Positions 1 to 7,952 of a DNA stretch of 11,427 nt are shown here, piece by piece (position 1 is the stretch's first letter; every line of letters starts with the position of its first letter). A program made the position numbers and the translations under genes. The notes beneath the pieces are model-generated. The model was not told the DNA's origin, made no database searches, and saw only the letters and a list, made by a program, of their open reading frames with translations. This DNA comes from an uncultured Rickettsiales bacterium. GTDB lineage: Bacteria > Pseudomonadota > Alphaproteobacteria > UBA8366. The stretch is from positions 1 through 11,427 of the forward strand of contig CAJWTF010000125.1 in assembly GCA_913046825.1 (NCBI GenBank), written 5' to 3'.

Positions 1-404
1 CATTGAGTGCCGGTGCGCTTAAAGTCGTACCTGCGGAGAAACTCGCCCGCGGAGCGTCCAGCGCCACGTTCTTCCGCAATCTTGGCGGTGGGTTCGGCAT
101 CACCTTGCTGACTGCGTTTTTAGAGAACCGTGCGCAGTTCCACGGACAGGCCCTGACCGCAACCCAAACATCGGCGAACCAAACGACCTTTGAATTGCTT
201 AGCTCCGTACGAAAATTGCTCAGCGCGTTCGGCATGTCGGAAACGGTGCAGACTACTGGGGCGCTTGATTACCTCTCGAAGGTCATCCGAGCGCAGGCGA
301 GCACGCTCAGCTTTCAAGACACCTTCCTGGTCATCGCCCTGGTCGCTTTGGTAGCCGTCGGCCCAGCCTGGATGATCGGCGCAGCCAGACGGCGGAAACG
401 GTAA
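1..404 (+). CDS. DHA2-family MFS drug efflux permease, C-terminal part only (5' end outside window)
   Basis: This is the 3' end of an inner-membrane proton-coupled multidrug permease of the EmrB/QacA (DHA2, 14-TM) type; the reading frame is open to the left edge. What shows it is the motif around residues 20-36 of the visible part (ATFFRNLGGGFGITL), which resembles the conserved penultimate-helix region of EmrB-like proteins. A long periplasmic-like stretch follows, then a last hydrophobic helix at about residues 107-126 and a short basic tail ending RRRKR. The apparent TTG at base 3 is only an internal codon, because about three quarters of the protein must lie upstream. The substrate cannot be judged from this fragment. 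The dioxygenase gene begins 77 bases downstream on the same strand and could be co-transcribed. Confidence 0.85.
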   Translation, partial: LSAGALKVVPAEKLARGASSATFFRNLGGGFGITLLTAFLENRAQFHGQALTATQTSANQTTFELLSSVRKLLSAFGMSETVQTTGALDYLSKVIRAQASTLSFQDTFLVIALVALVAVGPAWMIGAARRRKR

Positions 405-481
405 GTTCTAAGCCCTGTCGTCGAAGACAAGTCGACACAATATTCAAATACGGACACGGCGCGAAATAGAAGGAGTCTCAG

Positions 482-1354
482 ATGAGCTTACCCAATGTGG
501 AACCGTTGCACCCCGACTTTGGGGCCCGCGTAACCGGTATCGATCTACGCGAACCAATATGCACCGATACCGTAGCCAACATTCAACGAGCGATCGACGA
601 ATATTCTTTTCTTTGCTTTCCCGATCAACCGCTCGACGACGGTCTCCATCTGGCATTTACGCGACTGCTTGGCGAGCCGGAGCCCAATCACGTGAAACTC
701 GGACAAGACGGTGTGGTCGAGTATTTCGGCACCATTGGAAATGTTCAGGCGGATGGCAGTACCCTTGGGAATTCTCACCAAAAGACACGTTTTCAGACTG
801 GGAACAACTTGTGGCACTCGGATTCGTCATTCCGCGACGTGCCGACTTATGTATCGATCATGTGCGCCTATGAAGTGCCGGACGAGGGTGGGGCAACCGA
901 ATTCGTGAGCGAACGCGCGTCTTACAAACGTCTTCCCGAGGATACAAAATCGACGATCGACCCTTTAGTGGCGATCCACGATTATGTCTTCTCGCGCTCC
1001 AAAGTCGGACCCGATGCTGTAACGCCGGCGCATGCAGCCTCCTTGCCGCCGGTGCGGCAAAAACTCGTGCTAAAAAATCCGGGTACGGGCGCGAAAAACT
1101 TCTTTGCGGGCTCCCACGCCAAGGAGATCGAAGGATGGGATTTCGAGAAAAGCCGCGATTTGCTCGACGATCTGATCGTCCGCGCGACAGCGGCGGAGCA
1201 TGTCTACTCACACGCTTGGAAGGTTTCCGATTTGGTGATTTGGGACAATCGGTGTTTGCTCCACCGCGGCAGCGGCTACGATGCCGATAAGTACCGCCGC
1301 CGCATGCGCCAAACTCGGGTAAAAGGGATGGGTCCGACCATAGACGAAAAATAA
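482..1354 (+). CDS. TfdA/TauD-family Fe(II)/2-oxoglutarate-dependent dioxygenase
   Basis: This is a cytoplasmic non-haem iron oxygenase that couples oxidative decarboxylation of 2-oxoglutarate to hydroxylation of a small acidic substrate, as TfdA and TauD do. It has 290 residues, the normal family length. The iron ligands are visible: H112 and D114 in WHSDSSF, and the distal H261 in WDNRCLLHRG. They are followed by the arginine cluster 272-276 (YRRRMR), which should hold the 2-oxoglutarate carboxylate. The WHSDSSFR and GGATEF segments resemble TfdA and its relatives more than sulfonate-specific TauD, but the true substrate is unknown. The ATG at 482 follows AAGGAG at good spacing, which fixes the start. 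The neighbouring efflux permease suggests, but does not prove, a role with a xenobiotic or secondary metabolite. Confidence 0.9.
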   Translation: MSLPNVEPLHPDFGARVTGIDLREPICTDTVANIQRAIDEYSFLCFPDQPLDDGLHLAFTRLLGEPEPNHVKLGQDGVVEYFGTIGNVQADGSTLGNSHQKTRFQTGNNLWHSDSSFRDVPTYVSIMCAYEVPDEGGATEFVSERASYKRLPEDTKSTIDPLVAIHDYVFSRSKVGPDAVTPAHAASLPPVRQKLVLKNPGTGAKNFFAGSHAKEIEGWDFEKSRDLLDDLIVRATAAEHVYSHAWKVSDLVIWDNRCLLHRGSGYDADKYRRRMRQTRVKGMGPTIDEK

Positions 1355-1627
1355 ATTGAAATAATGTGCGGACATTTACCTTTTGGTCAGGTTTGCGTGT
1401 TAGGGGTCTTCAGCTGCAGCAGAAGCAGTAACAAATTGGGCAGGAGCACTAGAATATATCGAACCGTTTAATTGACCGACTTATGGGCGCCGTTCGCAGT
1501 TCGAATACGGATTACCATTCGGCTGGCAGCAATGCGAAGCAGAAGGCAGACGAGCGTTTGGTTTAAGAATCATTGAAGGCTGATCTCGAGACCGACGACC
1601 ACAACGAACACATAGACTAGGGTCAGT
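1355..1627. other. Intergenic gap between convergent genes, no gene recognised
   Basis: This AT-richer stretch separates the 3' ends of the dioxygenase and TPR genes. No reading frame in it resembles a protein I recognise; the longest ATG frame (from about 1480) is under 30 codons and has no ribosome site. A 6-bp inverted repeat, TAGACT / AGTCTA with a 6-base loop (1613-1630), overlaps the TPR stop codon. It is not followed by a convincing U-run on either strand, so it is at best a weak terminator. A GTTCGAAT string near 1500 is not part of a tRNA. Confidence 0.5.
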
Positions 1628-2407
1628 CTACTCTTTAACATTTACATCGAGTTTTTCGAGATTTCGCTGCGCGGCATCGGCCGCGGGTGTTCCTTCATAG
1701 AGTCTTATGAGTGCCACCCAATCCTGCCGCGCGCCTTCATTGCGACCTTTTAGACGGAAAATAATACCGCGCTCTAGCAGGGCTTCGGGATACTGTGGCG
1801 ACAATTCTAAAGCCCGCGCGACATCCTGGTAGGCCAAATCCAAGACATCCAAATATCGATATGCACTCGCCCGCAAAACCAGCGCTTCAACCAGATTCCG
1901 GTCGACTTCCAAGGCCGTGTTTAAATCGTCAATGGCTTTCCAATATTGCCCACGCTCGGCCAGAACCATCGCCCGATCGACGCGAATTTCTGGCGCGCGC
2001 GGATCGAGCTCCAGCGCCGCCGAATGCATAGCAAACGCTACGTCGATTTTGCCGGCCCGATGCCAGGCATGCCCTGACTGCGCCAGTAACTTAGCCCTTA
2101 CCGCGGGTTCGTCCGGCAGTGTTTGGGCTAGCGTCTCGAAGCGTTCGGCGGCCTCGCGATATTGCCCAAGAGAGAACAATGCCACCGCCGCGCAATGCTT
2201 TGCGGCGGCACCGCCACCTGCATCGCCCCACGCGAGCGCTGATTCGAAGCCCTCTGAAGGCGAAACTCGGGCCAACCGCATGCAAGTGGCGTATTCACGG
2301 GTAATCCGCAATCCCACCGCCTCTCCGGCCGACGGAGACATTGAGATGGCGATCAATGCGATCAAACCAGCCGCCAGAGCTGGTCGGTGCCACGCTTGTC
2401 TCGGCAT
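1628..2407 (-). CDS. Exported tetratricopeptide-repeat (TPR) protein
   Basis: This is a predicted periplasmic protein-protein interaction or scaffold protein of unknown specific role, 259 residues. A Sec signal peptide is visible: basic MPRQAWHR, a hydrophobic core at residues 10-22, and a likely cleavage after A30 (SAGEA|VG). It is followed by about five TPR-like helical pairs at roughly 70-100, 107-138, 141-172, 175-206 and 209-240. These have the typical A-x-F / A-L-E-L-x-P pattern (AALELDP, ALEVDR, ALELSP). I chose the ATG at 2405-2407 because it begins the signal peptide and is preceded on the minus strand by AGGGAG at about 6 bases. The frame stays open a further 83 codons upstream, but that extension would overlap the divergent gene's coding start and hide the signal peptide. 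NlpI-like and other exported TPR proteins are similar in layout; no orthologue can be named. Confidence 0.85.
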   Translation of the reverse strand: MPRQAWHRPALAAGLIALIAISMSPSAGEAVGLRITREYATCMRLARVSPSEGFESALAWGDAGGGAAAKHCAAVALFSLGQYREAAERFETLAQTLPDEPAVRAKLLAQSGHAWHRAGKIDVAFAMHSAALELDPRAPEIRVDRAMVLAERGQYWKAIDDLNTALEVDRNLVEALVLRASAYRYLDVLDLAYQDVARALELSPQYPEALLERGIIFRLKGRNEGARQDWVALIRLYEGTPAADAAQRNLEKLDVNVKE

Positions 2408-2460
2408 GAGGGTCTCCCTATAAGTCGCTCGCAGGAACAATAACAAACGCTGGGCCCAAA

Positions 2461-3336
2461 ATGACGAAGCGACCGTCACGGCATCTATTCTGCTTCGGCC
2501 TTGGATACTCGGTGGAAAACTTCGCCGCAAGTCTACCGGCGGACGAATGGCGGGTTTCCGGCACCGTGCGCTCTCCCGAAGCGAGAGATCGTTTGAAGGC
2601 ACGGGGTTGGGACGTCCATATCTTCGAGGGAGAAGCCCCGCTTGCAAACTCAGCAAACCTCCTTAGCGACGCCACTCATATTATTGATTCCGTGCCGCCG
2701 GGACCCACCGGCGATTCCGTCCTCCGCCATCACGCGGACGATATCGCCGCTCTCTCCGGCCTCGTTTGGCTCGGCTATCTATCGACAACCGGCGTCTATG
2801 GTGACAGGGCGGGCGATTGGGTGGATGAAGAATCGGCGCGCACACCGAGTGGGCCGAGAGGGCAGCGGCGGGTCGATGCCGAAGACGGCTGGTTGAAGTT
2901 GTGGCGCGACGAAGCCGTGCCCACCCATCTGTTTCGTCTCGCCGGCATCTATGGTCCCGGCCGCAGCGCCCTCGACACCGTCCGGCAAGGCCGCGCCCGC
3001 CGCCTCGTCAAACCGGGGCAGGTTTTTAGCCGAATCCATGTCGACGACATTACCGCTACACTCGCCGCTTCCATCGCCCGCCCCAATCCAGGACAGGCCT
3101 ACAACCTCTGTGACGAGGAAGCGGCCCCACCGCAGGACGTCATCGCCTATGCTAGCGATCTACTTGGCGTCGATGCGCCGCCCGAGATTTCATTCGACAC
3201 AGCGGAACTTTCGCCGATGGCGCAGAGCTTTTACCGCGATAACAAACGCGTCTCGAACAGTCGCATAAAGGAAGAGCTCGGGGTACGCCTCGCATGGCCA
3301 ACCTACCGGGAAGGCCTGCGAGGGCTACTGGAATGA
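2461..3336 (+). CDS. Atypical SDR / NAD(P)-dependent epimerase-like oxidoreductase (YeeZ-like)
   Basis: This is a cytoplasmic Rossmann-fold protein of 291 residues in the extended short-chain dehydrogenase group that includes YeeZ. The N-terminal nucleotide-binding turn is FGLGYS at 12-17, in place of the usual GxxGxxG. The second strand ends in VRSPEAR, suggesting NADP preference. STTGVYGD at 108-115 keeps the serine and tyrosine of the epimerase active-site region. The classical YxxxK pair is replaced around 134-141 by GQRRVDAE, as is common in this atypical group, so catalytic activity is uncertain. RIHVDDI at 191-197 and the C-terminal NKRVSNSRIKEELG match the epimerase tail. The ATG at 2461 lies 53 bases from the divergent TPR gene, with only a weak ribosome site. 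The stop overlaps the next gene's ATG, so the two are probably translated together. Confidence 0.85.
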   Translation: MTKRPSRHLFCFGLGYSVENFAASLPADEWRVSGTVRSPEARDRLKARGWDVHIFEGEAPLANSANLLSDATHIIDSVPPGPTGDSVLRHHADDIAALSGLVWLGYLSTTGVYGDRAGDWVDEESARTPSGPRGQRRVDAEDGWLKLWRDEAVPTHLFRLAGIYGPGRSALDTVRQGRARRLVKPGQVFSRIHVDDITATLAASIARPNPGQAYNLCDEEAAPPQDVIAYASDLLGVDAPPEISFDTAELSPMAQSFYRDNKRVSNSRIKEELGVRLAWPTYREGLRGLLE

Positions 3337-4217
3337 GCCTTTGGCGCACCCTTCTACTTTGCGGTGTTCTGGTGGGCTGCGCGTCTCCGGTTTGGATCGA
3401 TACCGATCTACCCGTCGATCCCGCCTTATTACCCAACAAGATCGCAATTAGCAGTGGCGATGGCACAATGATTTCCGGATATTTGTATCGCCCACCAACG
3501 CAGGAAGCGCGCCCAGCGGTCCTGATGATGCACGGGTGCTCGGGTCTATTAACCAAAAAGTATGGGCGCCTCAAGTTACGCGAGACCGCGTGGCGCGATA
3601 TCTTCTTGGCAGAAGGTTATGTCGTGTTGCTGCTCGATAGTTTTACCGAACGTGGGCATCGCTCAATCTGCAAGATCTCATTGTCGGACCGCCCCATCGA
3701 GCCCAATCGCGAGCGGCCTCACGACGCGTACGGCGCCCTACAATGGCTGCAATCGCAGCCCTTTGTCGCACCGGACAAGGTCGTGTTGGGCGGCTGGTCG
3801 AACGGCGCGATGTCAATATTGTGGACTGTCTTCGCGAGCGCGCCACAACGCCCAAAACCCCTCACCCATGATTTTCGCGCCGCTTTTGGTTTCTACCCAG
3901 GTTGCATCACCCTTCGCAAACGGCAGCCACGTTTCACGGCGGCCGTGCCTACACTCCTACAATTGGGCGCCTACGATAACTGGACCCTACCCAAACCATG
4001 CCGCGAGCTGGTCGAGACGGCGAATGCAACGGGCGGCGCGAAGATGACGGCGGAAAGTTATAAAGGTGCCGTTCACTCTTTTGATCACCCGACATCGAAG
4101 CGGCGGACGATTTCAGTCAGTAACGGACGGCGGGTCCGGATTGGAAGCGACCCAATCGCGCGCCGCAAAGCTATCGAGCGGATACGTCTATTTCTGCGAA
4201 ATGTCTTCACGACATAG
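3333..4217 (+). CDS. Dienelactone-hydrolase-family alpha/beta hydrolase, predicted lipoprotein
   Basis: This is a serine-type alpha/beta hydrolase of the dienelactone hydrolase family, 294 residues, probably anchored to a membrane by lipid. The start is taken at the ATG of the ATGA overlap with the upstream SDR stop, behind GAGGG. This start begins a compact lipoprotein signal peptide (MSLWRTLLLC, then LVGC) with C16 as the acylated cysteine. A start 13 codons earlier is open but would spoil that signal. The oxyanion-region motif MMHGCSG is at 66-71, the nucleophile elbow is GWSNGA with S156, and the likely acid and base are D215 (GAYDNW) and H248 (AVHSFDHP). Classical dienelactone hydrolase uses cysteine as nucleophile; here it is serine. 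The substrate is unknown. The 3' end overlaps the convergent methyltransferase by 11 bases. Confidence 0.85.
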   Translation: MSLWRTLLLCGVLVGCASPVWIDTDLPVDPALLPNKIAISSGDGTMISGYLYRPPTQEARPAVLMMHGCSGLLTKKYGRLKLRETAWRDIFLAEGYVVLLLDSFTERGHRSICKISLSDRPIEPNRERPHDAYGALQWLQSQPFVAPDKVVLGGWSNGAMSILWTVFASAPQRPKPLTHDFRAAFGFYPGCITLRKRQPRFTAAVPTLLQLGAYDNWTLPKPCRELVETANATGGAKMTAESYKGAVHSFDHPTSKRRTISVSNGRRVRIGSDPIARRKAIERIRLFLRNVFTT

Positions 4218-5022
4218 CGAGTTTGGACCGCAATACGGCCCATGGCGTCGCCTCTAAACGTTCGACTAGAGCAAACATTCGGTCGAGCACTGGCAACGCG
4301 GTGAGAGCCGCAAACCGCCCTGGATCTCGCGCTTCGGGCTGGACGGTCTCCACATCGTGGGTGGCCTCGAATCGTGCCGTGAACTCACCAACACTTCTGT
4401 CTTCATTGGGGTGGAGCTCGACGATTAAATCGAACACAGCCAATGCCGGTGACTGGGCCGGATCAAGCAGGTTAAACTCGGCACCCTCGATATCGCAGAT
4501 TACGAGGGTTTTTTGCCCACAATAGGTGCCGAACCGCGCTGCATCGAATGCGCCTTCCACTGTGATTCTATCGGCGACTCCATTCGCGGAGGCATTGCGG
4601 AGTGTCTTCTCCCGCGCTGCCGGATCGATATCCCAGGCGAACACACGGGCAGTCGGTAAAACCCGCGCGAGTCCGACGGCATAATATCCCTCCGCGCATC
4701 CAATATTGAGAATCGCGCCATAATCCGTCTCGATTGCCCGGTTCAACGCGAAATGCAGCTCTTGTTCGTAGCACCCGAGTAACTTCGGAACCGTACACCC
4801 TTCAGCAATGTCCTTTCCGTAAACCATTCCAGCGAACGGTCCTTCCGCGACCGTCTCTCCCAAAGCAGGAACGATCCGCTGAGTGACCGCAGACAGGCAC
4901 CGCGCAAAGGAGATTTCAAAGAGAGAGTCAAGTTTTCGCGGTACCGGCAGATCTCCGCGTCCAAGCAATTCGATAGCGGCGCGCAATACATGAAGGTCGC
5001 TTTCCTGCGTTGAATTCGCCAT
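4207..5022 (-). CDS. FkbM-type SAM-dependent methyltransferase
   Basis: This is a predicted class I S-adenosylmethionine-dependent methyltransferase of 271 residues, cytoplasmic, with the catalytic domain in the C-terminal two thirds. The SAM-binding glycine loop is LNIGCAEGYY at about 105-114. The acidic residue after the second strand is D131 (FAWDID), and CDIEGAE at 176-182 is the strand-4 signature typical of FkbM proteins. Residues 1-95 are a mostly helical extension of unknown role. FkbM-like enzymes commonly methylate hydroxyl groups on sugars or polyketides, but the acceptor here cannot be told. The ATG lies 5 bases after the stop of the upstream hydrolase gene and has its own AGGA, so the two form a minus-strand operon. 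The 3' end overlaps the lipoprotein gene tail to tail. Confidence 0.85.
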   Translation of the reverse strand: MANSTQESDLHVLRAAIELLGRGDLPVPRKLDSLFEISFARCLSAVTQRIVPALGETVAEGPFAGMVYGKDIAEGCTVPKLLGCYEQELHFALNRAIETDYGAILNIGCAEGYYAVGLARVLPTARVFAWDIDPAAREKTLRNASANGVADRITVEGAFDAARFGTYCGQKTLVICDIEGAEFNLLDPAQSPALAVFDLIVELHPNEDRSVGEFTARFEATHDVETVQPEARDPGRFAALTALPVLDRMFALVERLEATPWAVLRSKLAMS

Positions 5023-5027
5023 ATGTC

Positions 5028-5783
5028 CTAAACCCGCTCGATCACATTTTGCACGGCGGAAATCAATCGGCTCAAATCGCTGTCCCGCGACAGCCGATGT
5101 TCCCCATCCTTGATGAAGGAAAGTTCGACATCATCGGAAGCGACGGCGTCGGCGATTTTCAAAGAATGTTCCCACGGCACTGCCTCATCGAGCATGCCAT
5201 GTATCAAACGTACCGGACCGTGAAAGGGAATCGGGCCCGGCATCAAGAGATTGTTGCGGCCTTCTTCAATGAGAGTTCTGGTGATCGGATAGGGCTCCGG
5301 ATCGTATTCCGAAGGCCGGTACCACACCCCTTCCTCCTCAATTTGTCGGCGCGCCTCGTCGGTCATGCGCGGCCAGAGTAGCGCTTGTGTGAAGTCGACA
5401 GCGGGAGCAATACCGACAATTCCCGCGATCCGCTCCGTCCGCGCCACCGCCAGCAAAAAGGCTATCCATCCGCCCATGGACGAACCAACGACGACTTGCG
5501 GACCCGAGGTTACCTCATCCAAAACCGCTACGGCGTCGGATTTCCATTCGCCGATGGTCCCATCTTTGAATTTGCCGGAAGAGGCTCCATGCCCTTGATA
5601 GTCGAACCGCGTGAATTGCCGCCCGGCCCCGGTGCACCAGCTTTCCAAGGCAAGCGCCTTGCCCCCGGTCATGTCTGATTTGAACCCCGTGCAAAAGATC
5701 ACGCCGGGCCTATCGCCCGGCAAATGATGGTAAGCGATTGTCGCGCCGCTGGGGCGTGTTAATATCGAGGAATTAGCGGGCAA
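5028..5783 (-). CDS. Alpha/beta hydrolase, ABHD10-like thioesterase/esterase type, TTG start
   Basis: This is a small serine hydrolase of 251 residues. The layout resembles the bacterial relatives of mitochondrial ABHD10: an N-terminal GVIFCTGFKSDMTG segment, RFDYQGHGASSG at 59-70, and the nucleophile elbow GSSMGG with S102. D199 (HGMLDE) and H229 (DGEHRLS) complete the triad. ABHD10 removes acyl groups from thioesters or glucuronides; extending this to the bacterial protein is inference. The only usable start is a TTG at 5781-5783. An in-frame TAA lies six codons upstream, the next ATG (M38) would cut away the first strands, and the GGAAG before the TTG is too close to be a good ribosome site. 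The start lies just 22 bases from the divergent GT4 start. The FkbM gene follows 5 bases after the stop. Confidence 0.85.
   Translation of the reverse strand: MPANSSILTRPSGATIAYHHLPGDRPGVIFCTGFKSDMTGGKALALESWCTGAGRQFTRFDYQGHGASSGKFKDGTIGEWKSDAVAVLDEVTSGPQVVVGSSMGGWIAFLLAVARTERIAGIVGIAPAVDFTQALLWPRMTDEARRQIEEEGVWYRPSEYDPEPYPITRTLIEEGRNNLLMPGPIPFHGPVRLIHGMLDEAVPWEHSLKIADAVASDDVELSFIKDGEHRLSRDSDLSRLISAVQNVIERV
5738..5765 (+). promoter_or_regulatory. Possible sigma-70-type promoter for the glycosyltransferase operon
   Basis: TTGTCG (5738-5743), a 16-base spacer and TAATAT (5760-5765) match the -35 and -10 consensus at four of six positions each. Transcription would begin around 5772 and give a leader of about 34 bases before the GT4 ATG. 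Because the divergent start codons are only 22 bases apart, any promoter for this operon must lie inside the 5' part of the hydrolase gene, as this one does. This is a prediction by eye only. Confidence 0.3.
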
Positions 5784-5805
5784 ACTTCCACAGCCGAATT
5801 AGAGT

Positions 5806-7026
5806 ATGAGCACGGATCCAGATCGTATCACGTCGCCCGCATGGGAGACCACAAGAGAACCGACTATCTTGCAGGTTCTGCCAGCCCTGGAGACCGGCGG
5901 CGTCGAGCGTGGGACAATCGATATCGCCGGCGCCATCAAGGCCGCGGGATGGCGGCCGCTCGTCGCTTCCTCCGGAGGATCGATGGTGCATGAGTTGGAG
6001 CGCACCGGCGCCAGGCACATCGAACTGCCATTGCATTCCAAGAATCCATATGTCATGCGCCTCAACATTGCCCGCTTAAAGGAATTGATCGCCGCCGAGG
6101 GAGTCGACCTGCTCCACGCGCGCAGCCGCGCTCCGGCGCACAGCGCCATTGCCGCGGCTCGCCAGTCGAACATTCGTTTCGTCACCACGTTTCACGCCAC
6201 CTATAACTTCTCGACACCGCCAAAACGCTGGTACAACAGCGTCATGGCCAAGGGCGAGCGGGTGATCGCGATCTCCAACGCGCTCAAAGAGCACATCACC
6301 GGCCACTACGACGTCAACCCCGCCCGAATAAAAGTGATCCACCGGGGTATAGATCTAGAGCGCTTTGATCCGCTGAAAGTCAGCGCCGAAAGGGTTATCC
6401 AATTGTCGCGGCAATGGCGGCTTCCCGACGGCGTGCCGGTCGTCCTATTACCGGGACGGCTCACGGGATGGAAAGGCCAAAGCATTCTGATCGAGGCTCT
6501 GGCGCAGCTCGGTCATAAGCAAATCCGCTGCCTTCTTGTCGGTAGCGACCAGGGCAGGACCGGATATCGCCGCTACCTTGAAGATTTGTCGCGACGGCTC
6601 GACGTCGAAAGCGTCATCCACATCGTCGGCGATTGTCTCGATATGCCCGCCGCCTATATGCTGGCGGATGTGGTTGTCTCCGCCTCGACCGACCCGGAGG
6701 GCTTCGGCCGAGTGATGGTTGAAGCGCAAGCTATGGGCCGACCGATCATCGCCTCGGATCATGGAGCCAGCCGCGAAATCGTCCGCCACGGCACTACCGG
6801 CTGGCTCTTTCCGCCGGGCGACATGCGCATGCTTTCTGAGCGAATCGCACATGTCATCCGGTTAGACGAGGAACACCGTCACCGAATCGCGGACGAGGCG
6901 ATCCGCAACGCCCAGGAGAATTTTAGCAAGGACAAGATGTGTTCTGAAACCTTGGGCGTATACCGGGAAATCCTCAACGAGCGCGTTGCCGCCGCCGGAG
7001 GCGTTTCGGAGAACGTCGCCGCGTGA
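5806..7026 (+). CDS. GT4-family glycosyltransferase (GT-B fold)
   Basis: This retaining glycosyltransferase has 406 residues and probably transfers a nucleotide-activated sugar to a cell-surface glycan at the cytoplasmic face of the inner membrane. The N-terminal acceptor domain begins with VLPALETGGVERG (GGVE at 31-34). The C-terminal donor domain begins near LLPGRLTGWKG (214-224). It carries the GT4 EX7E motif as E298 (DPEGFGR) and E306 (MVEAQAMGRPII), followed by the SDHGASREIV segment that contacts the nucleotide-sugar. The sugar and acceptor are not deducible; core lipopolysaccharide is the likeliest guess given the GT9 partner. The ribosome site before ATG 5806 is weak. The stop overlaps the GTG of the next gene by 4 bases (GTGA), indicating translational coupling. 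Confidence 0.9.
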   Translation: MSTDPDRITSPAWETTREPTILQVLPALETGGVERGTIDIAGAIKAAGWRPLVASSGGSMVHELERTGARHIELPLHSKNPYVMRLNIARLKELIAAEGVDLLHARSRAPAHSAIAAARQSNIRFVTTFHATYNFSTPPKRWYNSVMAKGERVIAISNALKEHITGHYDVNPARIKVIHRGIDLERFDPLKVSAERVIQLSRQWRLPDGVPVVLLPGRLTGWKGQSILIEALAQLGHKQIRCLLVGSDQGRTGYRRYLEDLSRRLDVESVIHIVGDCLDMPAAYMLADVVVSASTDPEGFGRVMVEAQAMGRPIIASDHGASREIVRHGTTGWLFPPGDMRMLSERIAHVIRLDEEHRHRIADEAIRNAQENFSKDKMCSETLGVYREILNERVAAAGGVSENVAA

Positions 7027-7943
7027 ACGAAGAGCGTACCGTTTTAGTCATTAAGTTCGGCGCGCTAGGAGATTTCATCCAAGCGCTGGGACCGTTCGCG
7101 GCGATCCGACACCATAATGCGGCGAACCGCATTGTTCTGCTGACGACCTCGCCCTTCGTGCAGATCGCCGAGGCATCCGGCTGTTTCGACGAGGTTCATA
7201 GCGGTGGGCGACCCGAATGGTGGCAGTTCAGCAAAACCCGCGCCCTGCGAAACTGGATGCGGAGCCTTGATCCGCAGCGTGTTTACGATTTGCAGACCTC
7301 CGGTCGGTCAAGCCGATATCTCAAACTATTCCGTCGTCCGAGGCCCGAATGGTCGGGTATCGCAAACGGATGTTCACACCCACACGCCAATCCCGCGCGT
7401 GACTACATGCACACAATCGAGCGCCAGGCTGAGCAATTGTCCGTAGCGGGGATCGAAAATATTCCAACACCCAATCTTGATTGGCTCGATACCGATACCA
7501 GTCGGATCACCGTGCCGGACCGATTCATTCTGATAGCACCCGGCGGGGCGGCGCATCGCCCGGACAAGCGCTGGCCGCACTATGCGGATTTAGCGCGGAG
7601 TCTGATCGAACAAGACCTTACCCCGGTACTTCTCGGCACGGAGGCGGAACGTGATGTCACTGCCGCTATTCACGCCGCTTGTCCTGGTGCAATCGATCTG
7701 ACCAGCGGGACCAATTTGATGGAAATTGCCGGATTGGCGCGGTGCGCGGCAGGGGCGGTCGGCAATGATACCGGCCCCATGCATTTGATCGCGGCGACCG
7801 GTTGCCCGTCCTTGGTATTGTATTCATCGGCCTCCGACCCGGCGCTTTGCGCGCAACGCGGGCCGGATGTGAGGATTTTACAGAAACCAAACTTGGCGGA
7901 TGTCGGCGTCGAAGAGGTTGAAGCCCAACTAACCTTGCGTTAA
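7023..7943 (+). CDS. GT9-family glycosyltransferase (heptosyltransferase-like)
   Basis: This protein of 306 residues belongs to the ADP-heptose:LPS heptosyltransferase superfamily (GT9, GT-B fold), which normally builds the inner core of lipopolysaccharide in the cytoplasm. The N-terminal signature VLVIKFGALGD is at 7-17; D17 corresponds to the proposed catalytic base in WaaC/WaaF. The donor-domain motifs are IAPGGAAHRPDKRWP (171-185), LLGTEAER (203-210) and the diagnostic GNDTGPMHLIAATG (247-260). The start is the GTG at 7023, which overlaps the TGA of the GT4 gene; a GGAGA lies about 11 bases upstream. A specific WaaC, WaaF or WaaQ assignment is not justified. The gene ends 45 bases before the thrS start, so the pair may feed transcription into thrS-infC. 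Confidence 0.9.
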   Translation: MNEERTVLVIKFGALGDFIQALGPFAAIRHHNAANRIVLLTTSPFVQIAEASGCFDEVHSGGRPEWWQFSKTRALRNWMRSLDPQRVYDLQTSGRSSRYLKLFRRPRPEWSGIANGCSHPHANPARDYMHTIERQAEQLSVAGIENIPTPNLDWLDTDTSRITVPDRFILIAPGGAAHRPDKRWPHYADLARSLIEQDLTPVLLGTEAERDVTAAIHAACPGAIDLTSGTNLMEIAGLARCAAGAVGNDTGPMHLIAATGCPSLVLYSSASDPALCAQRGPDVRILQKPNLADVGVEEVEAQLTLR

Positions 7944-7952
7944 ACACGGGCG

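Noticed and set aside
1485..1515. GTTCGAAT string resembling a tRNA T-loop
   Set aside because: No acceptor, D or anticodon stems can be built around it.
2408..2460. Minus-strand -35/-10-like pair (TTGTTA and TATAGG) before the TPR gene
   Set aside because: The -10 would overlap the AGGGAG ribosome site, so transcription would start too close to the ATG for that site to be used.
2408..2656. 83-codon upstream extension of the TPR frame on the minus strand
   Set aside because: It overlaps the start of the divergent SDR gene, hides an otherwise clear signal peptide, and the internal ATG at 2407 has a proper AGGGAG site.
5703..5721. GCCGGGC / GCCCGGC perfect 7-bp inverted repeat
   Set aside because: It lies inside the hydrolase coding region (Gly-Asp-Arg-Pro-Gly codons) and has no U-run; GC-rich codon choice explains it.
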